This document shows, piece by piece, positions 34,845 through 43,939 of a stretch of 64,000 nucleotides of DNA; position 1 is the stretch's first letter, and the number at the start of each line of letters is the position of its first letter. The notes beneath the pieces are model-generated. The model worked only from the letters and a program-made list of their open reading frames with translations, was not told the origin of the DNA and made no database searches. Source of the stretch: Halomonas sp. A40-4 (GTDB lineage Bacteria > Pseudomonadota > Gammaproteobacteria > Pseudomonadales > Halomonadaceae); assembly GCF_015767635.1 (NCBI RefSeq), contig NZ_CP065230.1, positions 2,914,001 through 2,978,000 on the forward strand, given 5' to 3'. The position numbers and the translations under genes were made by a program.

Positions 34845-35789
34845 ATGGCAACCAAACCGAGCTACCGGCTTTTTGATATCACCCTCGCCCGGCGCACCCA
34901 AGTCAGCGCCTCATTAGTCAGGTTTACTTTCACTGGCCCGGAAGTCAGCCAAATGGCGACCTACGCCCCGGATCAGCGCGTCAAGCTGTTCTTCCCCGAA
35001 GGCGGTGGCAGTCTCGACCCGCTGTTTGAGATCGCCAAGCTGGAAGAGCACGACTGGTACGGTGCCTACCGCGCACTGCCGGACGCCCAGCGCCCCTCTG
35101 CGCGTACCTACACCATCCGTGCGCTGCGCCCGGAGCAGGCCGAGGTGGACGTAGAATTTGTACTCCACGGCGACAATGGCCCCGCGTCGCGCTGGGCAAT
35201 GCGCGCCCGTCCCGGTGACCGACTCGCCATGACGGCCCCCGACGCCAATGCGGAAGGCCCCAAACTGGGCTTTGAGTGGAAGCCACCCCAGAACGTGCGC
35301 CGAATCCTGATTATCGCCGATGAGACCGCCCTCCCCGCGGCGGCTGGCATCCTGGAAACCCTCGATGACCTGCCGCTCAAACCCAGGGCCGAAGCGCTGT
35401 TCGAAGTGCCCCGCAGCGACGATGTCCAGCCGCTGCCCCAGGTCGCCAAGCTGAACTGGCTGGCCCGCGAGGCTGAGCCCGACTGCCAACACGGTGAGCT
35501 GCTGATGAGAGCGTTGCGTGATATCGATTTGCATACGGAAATTCAAGCACTAGGCGGCACGCCTGCTAACACCACTACCAGCGCCACGACCAACGACGAA
35601 AGCGACGATGAGGACGGCCCGCTCTGGGAATCCGCCACTCTGGACGATAGCGCGCCCTTCTACGCCTGGATTGCTGCTGAAACCAAGGTCGCCATGGAGC
35701 TGCGTCGCTACTTGGTTAACGAGTGTGGGCTACCCAAAAAGTACGTCACCAGCATGGGCTACTGGCGCAAGGACAAGGCCAATGGATAA
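34845..35789 (+). CDS. siderophore-interacting protein (FAD-dependent ferric-siderophore reductase)
   Basis: 314 residues of the ViuB/YqjH-type SIP family: an N-terminal FAD-binding barrel (YAPDQRVKLFFP, RTYTIRAL, VEFVLHGDNGPASRWA) and a C-terminal NAD(P)H-binding part (RILIIADETALPAAAGIL; FYAWIAAETKVAMELRRYL; YWRKDKAN). It reduces ferric siderophore in the cytoplasm with NAD(P)H. A low-complexity Thr/Asp/Glu insert at about 240-260 interrupts the second domain. It is directly downstream of a Fur box, and its last 8 nt overlap the cytochrome b561 gene, so the two are co-translated. Confidence 0.93.
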   Translation: MATKPSYRLFDITLARRTQVSASLVRFTFTGPEVSQMATYAPDQRVKLFFPEGGGSLDPLFEIAKLEEHDWYGAYRALPDAQRPSARTYTIRALRPEQAEVDVEFVLHGDNGPASRWAMRARPGDRLAMTAPDANAEGPKLGFEWKPPQNVRRILIIADETALPAAAGILETLDDLPLKPRAEALFEVPRSDDVQPLPQVAKLNWLAREAEPDCQHGELLMRALRDIDLHTEIQALGGTPANTTTSATTNDESDDEDGPLWESATLDDSAPFYAWIAAETKVAMELRRYLVNECGLPKKYVTSMGYWRKDKANG

Positions 35790-36402
35790 AGGCGCAGCAA
35801 ATAGCACAGCGCTCAACAGTGATCACACAAGCAAGCCAGTTCAAGCGACCATTGGCTGGCGAGACAGCCCCAGCCACTACGGTCGCATAAGCCGTGTGCT
35901 TCACTGGCTGACCGCCGCGCTGGTCACGCTGCAATTTACCGTGTTGCTGGCCTGGCGAGGGATGGGCGAAAACGCTATCACGCTCTTTTTGGCGAGCATC
36001 GGGCCTCATGGCTCCTTGGGTTTTATGCTCCTGATCGTAACCCTGACGCGACTTGGCTGGGCATGGGTCAACCGCAAGCAGCGTCCTCCGCAGCCGCCTG
36101 GATGGGGTGGTCGCATGGCGCGCCTTGTACATATCGCCTTTTATGGGCTGCTGATTTGGCTACCCGCTTTTGCCATTCTGCGTCAGTACGGGCGTGGCGG
36201 GGCGCTGCGCTTTTACGGTATGGAGCTACTGCCCGAAGTCGAGCGCGACATCACCTGGATGACCGCCCCCGCCGCTCTTCTCCACGGCCCACTCTCGTGG
36301 CTGCTGTGTGGGTTGGTCATCGGCCATATCTCGATGGCGCTGATTCACAGGTTCTGGCTCAAGGACAAGGTATTGGCGCGGATGGTGTCAAGTGGCCACT
36401 GA
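35782..36402 (+). CDS. cytochrome b561-type membrane protein
   Basis: 206 residues from the ATG at 35782, overlapping the previous gene by 8 nt (AAGG just upstream). After a polar N-terminus of about 30 residues there are four membrane helices with histidines placed for two b-type hemes: RVLHWLTA, SIGPHGSLGF, RLVHIAFYG and LVIGHISMALIHRF. Such proteins pass electrons from the quinone pool to periplasmic or membrane partners. Coupling to a siderophore-interacting protein behind a Fur box suggests a role in iron reduction, which is inference. The 3' end overlaps the convergent exporter gene by 15 nt. Confidence 0.87.
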   Translation: MDKGAANSTALNSDHTSKPVQATIGWRDSPSHYGRISRVLHWLTAALVTLQFTVLLAWRGMGENAITLFLASIGPHGSLGFMLLIVTLTRLGWAWVNRKQRPPQPPGWGGRMARLVHIAFYGLLIWLPAFAILRQYGRGGALRFYGMELLPEVERDITWMTAPAALLHGPLSWLLCGLVIGHISMALIHRFWLKDKVLARMVSSGH

Positions 36403-38040
36403 GGGTGCCACCTCCACCTCAGCGTCAGCCGACTGCTCTGGTGCCAACAGCTTGCCGCTTTCCAGCCGCACCAATCGATCCGCGAGTTGGAAGTAGCGGT
36501 CATCGTGAGTAATCACCAGCACCGCCTTGCCCATGCGCTTCAGCTCGGGCAATACCTCACAATAGAACACCTCTTTGAATAACGGATCCTGATCCGCCGC
36601 CCACTCGTCAAACACCAGGAAGGGCCGATCCTCAAGGTAGGCAACCACCAGCGCAAGACGCTTACGCTGGCCCTGGGAGAGCGACTGGGTAGTGAAGGCA
36701 CCGTTCTCAACCCGCACCTTGTGCTGCAGGTGCAACTTGGCCAGCAGGCGGTTGCCCTCTTCGTCGAGGTCTTCCCGCGGCGCTTCCAGCAGGCGCTCGA
36801 AAAGATGGAAGTCTGAAAAAACGACCGAGAAGAGCTGCCGGTAAGCATCCCAGCCATCCGCTTCGACCCGCTCTCCATTGAGCAATACCTCGCCACCTTC
36901 AGGCGAATAAAGCCCCACCAACACTTTGGCAAGCGTCGTCTTGCCGCTACCGTTGCCCCCCACCAGAAACACCACTTCGCCTGGCGTAAAGCTCAGATTG
37001 ATCGGCCCCAGTTCAAAGACGTCATCGCTCTGCTCGTGGTAGTACTGATGGGTGACGTCGCGTAACTCAAGACGCTGCAAAGCAGGTACCCGAGGTGACG
37101 CCTGCCGCTCCTGCCCCTGGGGCATCTCTCGTGTGATGTCATCGATGCGGCTAGCGGCAACCCGTGCCATATTGATCCGCGGAATATTGATCAGTAAGCC
37201 TTCCAGGGGCGTCACCATATACACAAAGACCAGGGCAAAGCCGGTCATGACCTGGGTTTGATTAGGCCCATTGCCCGCCAATACAAACAGCACCAGGCCA
37301 ATAAAGGCGTACATCAGGAACTGCCCCCAACTGGTCGAGATCACAAACAGCGACATGCCATGGGTACGCAGCCGCCGCACGCCTTCAACCGACGCTCCCA
37401 GTACCTGATTAATGAACGTGTGGCGCTTGTCCTGATGCAGGCGAAGCTCTTTCGCCCCATCGGTCAGCGCGCGGAAATGCCCAAATAAGCGATCCTGCTC
37501 TGAGGACGCAGTCTGGAGGTAGCGAATAGCGCGTAAGTGCACCAGGTGATAGCCAACAGCGCCCAAGCCAATCACTCCCAGGGCAAACAAGAACACCTGC
37601 CATGACAGCATTGCCAAGTAGCCCAAACACCCCACCACAATGACCGTATTGGTCAAAATCACCGGCAAGCTAACGAACAGTACCGCCACATTGTTGCTGT
37701 GCTCGGTGAGCGCTGACTGGATCCGCGCACTGCCCACGCGCTCAAAATGTGCAAAGGGGGTCTTGGCCACACACTGGGCGACAAAACTACGCAACTCAGC
37801 CAGGGCACGCTGTCCCAACCGCTCAAACAGCGCCGTCGACACCATTCGACAGAGCATTAACGCCACGGCAATGCCCGCAAAGGCCCAAGCCGCACTGGCG
37901 CGACTGGCGGCATCGCTGGTTAACGCCGTATTGATCTGGGCAATCAGCATTACGCTGAAAAGCCCCGCGAGAATACTGGCCAGGGCAGCGGCGGTCATCA
38001 GCCCGCGGGTTCGACGAATCAGATAGACAAGCACGTTCAC
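36388..38040 (-). CDS. cyclic-peptide/siderophore export ABC transporter (SyrD/PvdE type), copy 2
   Basis: 550 residues, starting at GTG 38040 or GTG 38034, both close to a GAGG. Membrane domain about 10-300; ATPase about 325-530 with Walker A VGGNGSGKTTLAK, signature [11 protein letters not shown] and Walker [14 protein letters not shown]. The domain plan and motifs are the same as in the exporter at 30198-31856, so the two are paralogues; they could form a heterodimer or handle different steps such as precursor export and recycling. It is monocistronic and divergent from the acyltransferase gene. The membrane domain lacks other fused parts. Confidence 0.88.
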   Translation of the reverse strand: MNVLVYLIRRTRGLMTAAALASILAGLFSVMLIAQINTALTSDAASRASAAWAFAGIAVALMLCRMVSTALFERLGQRALAELRSFVAQCVAKTPFAHFERVGSARIQSALTEHSNNVAVLFVSLPVILTNTVIVVGCLGYLAMLSWQVFLFALGVIGLGAVGYHLVHLRAIRYLQTASSEQDRLFGHFRALTDGAKELRLHQDKRHTFINQVLGASVEGVRRLRTHGMSLFVISTSWGQFLMYAFIGLVLFVLAGNGPNQTQVMTGFALVFVYMVTPLEGLLINIPRINMARVAASRIDDITREMPQGQERQASPRVPALQRLELRDVTHQYYHEQSDDVFELGPINLSFTPGEVVFLVGGNGSGKTTLAKVLVGLYSPEGGEVLLNGERVEADGWDAYRQLFSVVFSDFHLFERLLEAPREDLDEEGNRLLAKLHLQHKVRVENGAFTTQSLSQGQRKRLALVVAYLEDRPFLVFDEWAADQDPLFKEVFYCEVLPELKRMGKAVLVITHDDRYFQLADRLVRLESGKLLAPEQSADAEVEVAPSVAT

Positions 38041-38201
38041 CTCGTTGGAAAGCAGTTAGAAAGCGACACCTATCGATACAGACGAATCGCCACCCCAGAA
38101 AATTAACCCATATTTATGTAAACAACCCTCATTCTCATTCGTCTTTAGATAAGGAAGTCAGTAATACCGCCTTTTTGTTGATATTTGATAGGAGCCTAGC
38201 G

Positions 38202-39314
38202 GTGTCCCGTTCTGTCCAGGCACAACCCCAGGTACACGCACCTTCCGAAAGCCACACGGTGGCCTCGCTGCTCTCACGCCCCGAGGGCTACACCTATCAA
38301 GTCATCGGTGATACCACCACGCAGTCGCTGATCGTAAAGGGTGATCACGAACGTCTTGAATGGTCATTAGTGGACGATAGCAACACCTTGACGCTGCGCT
38401 GGCCGCAGCGCTCAGCGCCACCGCTCCCGGCATTGCTTGCCGCTATCGAGGGGGCTTTTGCCGTTTACCCTGGCAGTGTTGCGCTACGCCTTCAGCTACC
38501 TAGTGCTTTGCACACCAAGCTGTGTGCCACTGGCGTCGCGGTGAGAGATAGCCACGGAGCGCTGTGGGCCTATGCGGAGCTATTTTGGCAGTTACCGACG
38601 CTTTGGCTTACCCCACCACCCACGTGCCCTTACCCGCAGCAGCCCATCCTGGAGAACGGAAAACGACACCCACGTCGCCCGCCGCGCCACAGTGGCACGG
38701 TGTATCAGCGCCATATCGCCTGGCTGGATGCCACCCTGAGTTTTCGCGTCCTTGACCTGGAACAGGACCTGGAGCGCTTCAACCGCTGGATGAACGACCC
38801 GGTCGTCGCCCATTTCTGGGAAGAACATGGGAATTTGGCGCAGCATCGCGAGCGGCTGGAAAGCACGCTCCAGAATCCCAGCGTTGTACCGCTGATCGGC
38901 TGTATCGACGGCGAGCCCTTCGGCTATTTCGAGACTTACTGGGCCAAGGAGGATCGCATCGGCGCTTATTACGACGCCGATGATTTTGACCGCGGCTGGC
39001 ACGTGCTGATCGGCGAAGCCGCTTTTCGCGGGCAGCCCTATGTCGCGGCCTGGCTACCTTCTATCTCGCACTACCTGTTTCTGGATGACTGCCGCACCCA
39101 GCGCCTGGTGATCGAGCCCCGCGTGGATAACGCCAAGATGCTGCGCAACCTTGCCCAGTGCGGGTATGCCCATGTGAAGGCGTTCGATTTCCCCCATAAG
39201 CGGGCCATGCTCGGCATGCAGCTACGCGAACACTTTTTTAACGAGCGCAGTTGGATTCCGCTGCCGCCCCACCCTGGGTCTGCGCCACGACCCGACCCAC
39301 GCTTCACCTTATAA
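38202..39314 (+). CDS. siderophore biosynthesis N-acyltransferase (GNAT; hydroxyornithine/hydroxylysine acylation)
   Basis: 370 residues from GTG 38202, with AGGAG 8 nt upstream; a TTG at 38175 is less likely. The C-terminal part (about 185-355) is the acyltransferase domain of the IucB/MbtK/RhbD type: FNRWMNDPVVAHFWEE, FGYFETYWAKEDRIGAYY, DRGWHVLIGE, LDDCRTQRLVIEPRVDNAKML. The N-terminal part is a degenerate extension common in these enzymes. It would transfer an acetyl (or formyl-like) group from acyl-CoA to N-hydroxyornithine, making the hydroxamate. It lies 23 nt before the monooxygenase gene with matching function. Confidence 0.88.
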   Translation: MSRSVQAQPQVHAPSESHTVASLLSRPEGYTYQVIGDTTTQSLIVKGDHERLEWSLVDDSNTLTLRWPQRSAPPLPALLAAIEGAFAVYPGSVALRLQLPSALHTKLCATGVAVRDSHGALWAYAELFWQLPTLWLTPPPTCPYPQQPILENGKRHPRRPPRHSGTVYQRHIAWLDATLSFRVLDLEQDLERFNRWMNDPVVAHFWEEHGNLAQHRERLESTLQNPSVVPLIGCIDGEPFGYFETYWAKEDRIGAYYDADDFDRGWHVLIGEAAFRGQPYVAAWLPSISHYLFLDDCRTQRLVIEPRVDNAKMLRNLAQCGYAHVKAFDFPHKRAMLGMQLREHFFNERSWIPLPPHPGSAPRPDPRFTL

Positions 39315-39337
39315 ACACGTCAGCCATGAGGACGCTT

Positions 39338-40630
39338 ATGCATATTCACGATTTGATCGGCATCGGCTTCGGCCCCTCCAATATTGCCCTGGCCATTGCG
39401 CTCGACGAGCAACGCCAGTCAGGGCAAGCAAGAGATGCCTTCTTTATTGAGCGCCAGCCCTGCTTTGCCTGGCACCCGCATATGCTGCTGGACAATGCCC
39501 ATATGCAGATTTCTTTCCTGAAAGATCTGGTCACGCCCCGCAACCCCAAAAGCCGCTTCAGCTTCCTCAACTATCTGCACAGCAAAGGCCGTCTGCAGGA
39601 CTTTATCAACCTGCAGACCTTCTTCCCCAGCCGCCATGAGTTCAATGACTACCTGAGCTGGACGGCCAGCCACTTTGAACACCAGTGCGCCTATGGAGAG
39701 GATGTATTTGAAGTGCTGCCCGAAACTGACCAAGACGAGGTCGCCTACCTCCGCGTTCGTTCACGGGATGAGAGCGGTGCGGTGCAGGAAAGGCTCACCC
39801 GTTCACTGGTGATCAGCGTAGGCGGCGCGCCCAATGTGCCTGACTGCTTCGCCGGGCTAAAAGACGACCCGCGGGTCTTCCACTCCAGCCACTACCTTCG
39901 TGAGCTGGCAAAGCAAGACGCCCCCAAACGCATCGCCGTGATCGGTGCTGGCCAAAGCGCCGCTGAGATATTCCTGGATCTGCACGGCCGCGAAGGCATT
40001 GAGGTAGATCTGATTAGCCGGGCATGGGCCTTTAAACCCTCGGACGATAGCCCCTTCGTCAACGAGATTTTCAACCCCGAATACACCGACTACGTGTTCA
40101 ATAACCCCACCGGCCAGCGGGAAGCACTACTGCAGGAGTACAAAAGCACCAACTACTCAGCTCCTGACCTGGCGCTGATTCAGGAGATTTACGATGTGTT
40201 CTATCAGCAAAAAGTCACCGGCCAGGCCCGCCACCGCTTCCGCCGCCGCCATGAGGTGATCGGCAGTAAAGCAGGCCCCGCAGGCGTTGAGCTAAGTGTT
40301 CGTGACCTGGAAAGCGGCCACACGGAGTCCACCCGTTACGACGCCGTGGTGCTCGCCACCGGCTATGTACGCGACACCCATAAACAGCTGCTGGCCCCCG
40401 TTGCGGACTACCTATCTGACTTTGCCGTCAACCGCCATTATCAGCTTTACACCACGCCTGAGTTCAAACCTGCGATCTTCCTGCAAGGCAGCTGCGAGCC
40501 GACTCATGGCTTGAGCGACACCTTGTTGTCGATTTTGGCAGCGCGGACAAGCGAAATCTGCGATGCATTAGATCAGACAACCGCCTTGTCTACCTCCTCG
40601 CCCTGTAAGCAAGAAGTTCCCGCGCCATAG
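39338..40630 (+). CDS. L-ornithine N5- (or lysine N6-) monooxygenase
   Basis: 430 residues from the ATG at 39338 (GAGG 8 nt upstream; an ATG four codons earlier lacks a site). It is a class-B flavin N-hydroxylase like PvdA/IucD: the FAD motif GIGFGPSNIALAIAL, the substrate region MQISFLKDLVTPRNPKS, the NADPH motif VIGAGQSAAEIF and the late VLATGY signature. It uses NADPH and O2 to hydroxylate the side-chain amine of ornithine or lysine, the first step of hydroxamate synthesis. Similarity to PvdA-type enzymes favours ornithine. It works with the preceding acyltransferase. Confidence 0.94.
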   Translation: MHIHDLIGIGFGPSNIALAIALDEQRQSGQARDAFFIERQPCFAWHPHMLLDNAHMQISFLKDLVTPRNPKSRFSFLNYLHSKGRLQDFINLQTFFPSRHEFNDYLSWTASHFEHQCAYGEDVFEVLPETDQDEVAYLRVRSRDESGAVQERLTRSLVISVGGAPNVPDCFAGLKDDPRVFHSSHYLRELAKQDAPKRIAVIGAGQSAAEIFLDLHGREGIEVDLISRAWAFKPSDDSPFVNEIFNPEYTDYVFNNPTGQREALLQEYKSTNYSAPDLALIQEIYDVFYQQKVTGQARHRFRRRHEVIGSKAGPAGVELSVRDLESGHTESTRYDAVVLATGYVRDTHKQLLAPVADYLSDFAVNRHYQLYTTPEFKPAIFLQGSCEPTHGLSDTLLSILAARTSEICDALDQTTALSTSSPCKQEVPAP

Positions 40631-40655
40631 TGGCCAACCCCGGTGTTCACAAGTG

Positions 40656-40708
40656 TTGACATCGGGTTACAGCTATTCATAATACAAACAATAACAATTA
40701 GTATTTAC
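40656..40708 (+). promoter_or_regulatory. promoter of the TonB receptor gene with Fur-box-like sequence
   Basis: TTGACA (40656-40661) and TAATAC (40680-40685) with an 18-bp spacer. Just downstream, 40690-40708 matches about 11 of 19 positions of the Fur consensus and is very AT-rich. The promoter is convincing, the Fur site moderate. Confidence 0.55.
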
Positions 40709-40744
40709 AAAAATTAATATCAACTCATTGCAAGGAGAACATTC

Positions 40745-42940
40745 ATGCAACATCCCACTTTCCGCAAGCGGTGGTTAACGGCTGCCATTGCTGTGGCTAC
40801 CTGCAGTTATTCGGCAGCTGCGTTTGCACAAAATGCTGAGCAGAGCTCATCACCAGGTAGTGAACCCTCAACCACACTACCAACAGTCAAAGTAACCGAA
40901 AGTCGCATCTATGAAGAGGCTACAGGGCCGGTAGATGGCTATGTGGCTACGCGCAGCGCCACAGGCACTAAAACCGATACGCCCCTTAATGAGGTGCCAC
41001 AATCGATTTCTGTAATCACCCGCGATGAAGTTGAGGCTCGTAACGCTCAATCTATCGGCGATGCCTTGAGTTACACTGCAGGCGTTGATGGTAAGGCTAA
41101 CGGGCCAGATCCAAGACGGGATTTTATTTCTATACGTGGTTTTAGTGCTACAGAGCTTTTCTATCGCGATGGCTTAAGGCTCACTGCGTTTAATAATCAG
41201 GGGCGAACCGTCTCAGAGCCTTATGGCCTTGAGCGCATTGAAGTCCTGAGAGGCCCTTCCTCAGTCCTTTATGGACAAGGGGGGCCTGGCGGGCTTGTCA
41301 ATCTAGTTAGTAAAAAACCCACCGACACCCCTCAAGGCGAGGTGCGTTTGTCAACAGGGAGTTATGATCGAAAACAAATCGCAACAGATGTCAGCGACTA
41401 TTTAGATGAGCAGGGAAATCTAAAATATCGTTTTGTTGGCTTGCTAAGAGATGCAAATGCCGAGGTAGATTTTAATAAGAATGATCGCACCTATCTCGCA
41501 CCTAGCATCTCCTGGACGCCAGATGACAAAACCTCTCTTACGTTACTGGCAGAATATAAGGAGCTGGATACCGTTGGTTCTTATTATGCGCTACCTCGTG
41601 TAGGTACGTTGGATAACAATCCTAACGGTGAAATTCCTCGTTCACGTTTTATGGGTGAGCCTAGCACTGACGAATTTGAACAAAACTACTTTTCAGTAGC
41701 AAGCCTATTCGAACATGAACTTAATAACACCGTAACAATTCGACAAAACACACGTTACCGGGAAGCAGACACAGATATTGTTAATATTTACCCTGGACAA
41801 ATAATGGATGACTTACGGACAGTACCCCGGTTTGGCTTAGGGCGCGACGAAAAGGTTGATGCCATTACAACCGACACTCAATTAGAGTTTGATGTTAATA
41901 CTTATGACATCGAACATACTATACTTGTTGGGTTAGATTGGCAAAAAGCCAACAACGACATAACTTACTTGTCAGTCCAAGACGTTGCGCCTTTGGACGT
42001 TTTTAATCCCACTTATGGCACTACGAATCCGAAAGTTTCAGAGTCAGCTAGTGTTGAGCAAGAGCTAGAACAAACGGGCTTATACCTTCAAGATCAAATC
42101 AAAATAGACGAACGCTGGGCTTTGACACTTGCCGGCCGCCATGACTGGAGCAGCCAAGTTAATCGCAACAGGACTGACGATACAGAAGAAGAAGCATCTG
42201 ATAACGAATTTACTTATCGAGCAGGACTCGCTTACACTGCCGATAATGGGATAACACCTTACATTGGTTACTCGACATCATTCTTACCTGTCGTAGACCA
42301 AGCTGCCGATGGTTCTGCTTTTGAGCCAGAAACAGCCCAGCAATACGAGGCTGGTATAAAATACCTCTCGAACGATGGCAATCTTTCTATTATCGGCTCA
42401 ATTTTTGACCTCACGCGTCAGAATGTGACAACAGCTGATTTAGATAACCCTGGCTTTAGTAAACAGACTGGAGAATGGAATTCCAGAGGCCTGGAGCTAG
42501 AGGCGAGAGCAAGCCTATCGTCTGGCGTTGACTTGGTTGCAAGCTATACTCACCTAGATCTTGAGGTCACCGAAAGCAACAGCGGTAATCAAGGAAAAAC
42601 GCCAACTGGCCAACCTGAAAACATGGCTAACTTATGGGCGAATTATAACGTTAACAGTGGAACTTTTAATGGCTTAGGACTTGGAGCCGGCGTACGCTAC
42701 ATGGGCTCAAGTTTCTACGATAGCGCTAATGAAAACTCACTTCCATCTACAACACTGTTTGATGCAGCGTTGAGCTATGACTTCTCAAAAATCGATGCCA
42801 GTTTTGAAGGTTGGCATGCGCAAATTAATGCTAACAACATTACAGACAAAGAGTACGTCAGTAATTGTGGCCTCTTCGGAGACTCCTGCCGATATGGTAC
42901 GGGAAGAAATGTTATAGCAACAGTTTCCTACGATTGGTGA
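40745..42940 (+). CDS. TonB-dependent siderophore receptor
   Basis: 731 residues with AAGGAG before the ATG. A signal peptide (cleavage near AFAQN, residue about 29) is followed by a short TonB-box-like region, the plug (EVPQSISVITRDEVEARNAQ, YGLERIEVLRGPSSVLYGQG with GGLVNLVSKKPT) and a 22-strand barrel ending in an aromatic residue (VSYDW). This is the FhuA/FpvA/FoxA hydroxamate-receptor group. There is no N-terminal signalling domain and no ECF sigma gene beside it, so direct Fur control is expected. Base composition is clearly lower in GC than the genes to the left. A terminator follows. Confidence 0.95.
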   Translation: MQHPTFRKRWLTAAIAVATCSYSAAAFAQNAEQSSSPGSEPSTTLPTVKVTESRIYEEATGPVDGYVATRSATGTKTDTPLNEVPQSISVITRDEVEARNAQSIGDALSYTAGVDGKANGPDPRRDFISIRGFSATELFYRDGLRLTAFNNQGRTVSEPYGLERIEVLRGPSSVLYGQGGPGGLVNLVSKKPTDTPQGEVRLSTGSYDRKQIATDVSDYLDEQGNLKYRFVGLLRDANAEVDFNKNDRTYLAPSISWTPDDKTSLTLLAEYKELDTVGSYYALPRVGTLDNNPNGEIPRSRFMGEPSTDEFEQNYFSVASLFEHELNNTVTIRQNTRYREADTDIVNIYPGQIMDDLRTVPRFGLGRDEKVDAITTDTQLEFDVNTYDIEHTILVGLDWQKANNDITYLSVQDVAPLDVFNPTYGTTNPKVSESASVEQELEQTGLYLQDQIKIDERWALTLAGRHDWSSQVNRNRTDDTEEEASDNEFTYRAGLAYTADNGITPYIGYSTSFLPVVDQAADGSAFEPETAQQYEAGIKYLSNDGNLSIIGSIFDLTRQNVTTADLDNPGFSKQTGEWNSRGLELEARASLSSGVDLVASYTHLDLEVTESNSGNQGKTPTGQPENMANLWANYNVNSGTFNGLGLGAGVRYMGSSFYDSANENSLPSTTLFDAALSYDFSKIDASFEGWHAQINANNITDKEYVSNCGLFGDSCRYGTGRNVIATVSYDW

Positions 42941-42956
42941 CCCCCAACCAACGAGC

Positions 42957-42985
42957 CCCGAAAGTTGTATTTTCGGGTTTTTTTT
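42957..42985 (+). terminator. intrinsic terminator after the receptor gene
   Basis: CCCGAAA and TTTCGGG (42957-42963 / 42971-42977) followed by eight T residues. Readthrough would be needed for the next gene unless it has its own promoter. Confidence 0.85.
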
Positions 42986-43003
42986 ACACCGAAAATTTGA
43001 AAT

Positions 43004-43879
43004 ATGGCCATGCGTAAAAAACGCTTTTTGTTATTACTTGTTATATTATTTTCTTCAAATAGCTCTTTAGGTTCTACTCCACTCCCAGCCGTTACTTCTG
43101 ACTGGGCCGTTGCTGAAACGCTTAGCATACTGGGTGTATCTCCATTAGCAGTGGCTCAACTCAGGAACTATCAGGATTGGACCGGAAATGAAATTATAAC
43201 AGGAGAAGGGATCGACATTGGATTAAAACCCATGCCAAATTTAGAGCTAATTGCAGACCATGAACCTGAGCTTCTAATAGGAGGCAATCAAATATTATTG
43301 CAGCATTTTTCTGATATCGCACCCACTCTTGATATATCACTCTACCCTTTTACGAATAATCCATGGAAAGAAATTATCGACTTCACCTTTAAAATAGGGG
43401 AGCATCTCGATCTTACCGATGAAGCTCAGGTGGTGATCACACAAGCAAATCAGCAGCTAGATACTTTAAATAGAAAAATAAAAGACAAGAATAAAACCAT
43501 TCTTCTTGTTCAATTTAGGGATGATCGGCATGCTTGGGTTTACGGAAAGAATAGTTTATTAGGTGGCGTTATTGATCGATTAGGTTTAACGAATGCATGG
43601 GATCGACCCACGAGTGACATTGGTCTATCAGTTGTATCTATTGATGCACTTGCAAGATCAGAAGGACATTTATTTATTATAGAGAGCCCTGCCTATCAAG
43701 ATAGGATTGGTCAACAATTAGAAAGCAGTGCTATCTGGAGAGAGCTTATTAGCCAACGTGAAGAAAAAATAACTTATCTTCAAGCCAACTACTGGCCAAT
43801 AGGCGCACTTCCGTCAGCACTGAAATTTGCTGAGTCTTTTACTGCTGCACTACTAACTAGTGAGAGCCACCTGCTGTAG
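43004..43879 (+). CDS. periplasmic ferric-siderophore-binding protein, FhuD-like
   Basis: 291 residues with a signal peptide of about 24 residues and no lipobox cysteine, as in Gram-negative FhuD. The class III binding-protein plan is visible: AVAETLSILGVSPLAVAQL, PNLELIADHEPELLIG, a long linking helix, and the YGKNSLLGGVIDRLGL segment of the second lobe. It would hand the ferric siderophore to the FhuB permease, whose gene is about 8 kb away on the other strand. It begins 63 nt after the receptor stop, just past a terminator, with a weak ribosome-binding site. Its AT-rich composition matches the receptor gene. Confidence 0.85.
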   Translation: MAMRKKRFLLLLVILFSSNSSLGSTPLPAVTSDWAVAETLSILGVSPLAVAQLRNYQDWTGNEIITGEGIDIGLKPMPNLELIADHEPELLIGGNQILLQHFSDIAPTLDISLYPFTNNPWKEIIDFTFKIGEHLDLTDEAQVVITQANQQLDTLNRKIKDKNKTILLVQFRDDRHAWVYGKNSLLGGVIDRLGLTNAWDRPTSDIGLSVVSIDALARSEGHLFIIESPAYQDRIGQQLESSAIWRELISQREEKITYLQANYWPIGALPSALKFAESFTAALLTSESHLL

Positions 43880-43890
43880 TAATTGGTTGA

Positions 43891-43917
43891 CTCTTCCCAG
43901 CAGACGGCTGGGAAGAG
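43891..43917. terminator. hairpin between the FhuD-like gene and the NRPS gene (convergent)
   Basis: CTCTTCCCAGC (43891-43901) and GCTGGGAAGAG (43907-43917) form a perfect 11-bp stem with a 5-nt loop; T-runs are short on both sides. Probably a bidirectional terminator. Confidence 0.7.
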
Positions 43918-43939
43918 AATTTCCCAATTCAACTGAAAC

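Noticed and set aside
38129..38143. Possible Fur box between the second exporter and the acyltransferase gene
   Set aside because: TCATTCTCATTCGTC only loosely resembles the half-site repeats; too weak to list, although Fur control of these genes would be expected.
38202..40630. Possible aerobactin-type (NIS) pathway suggested by the IucB- and IucD-like genes
   Set aside because: No IucA/IucC synthetase is present and NRPS genes are adjacent, so hydroxamate supply to the NRPS is the better explanation.
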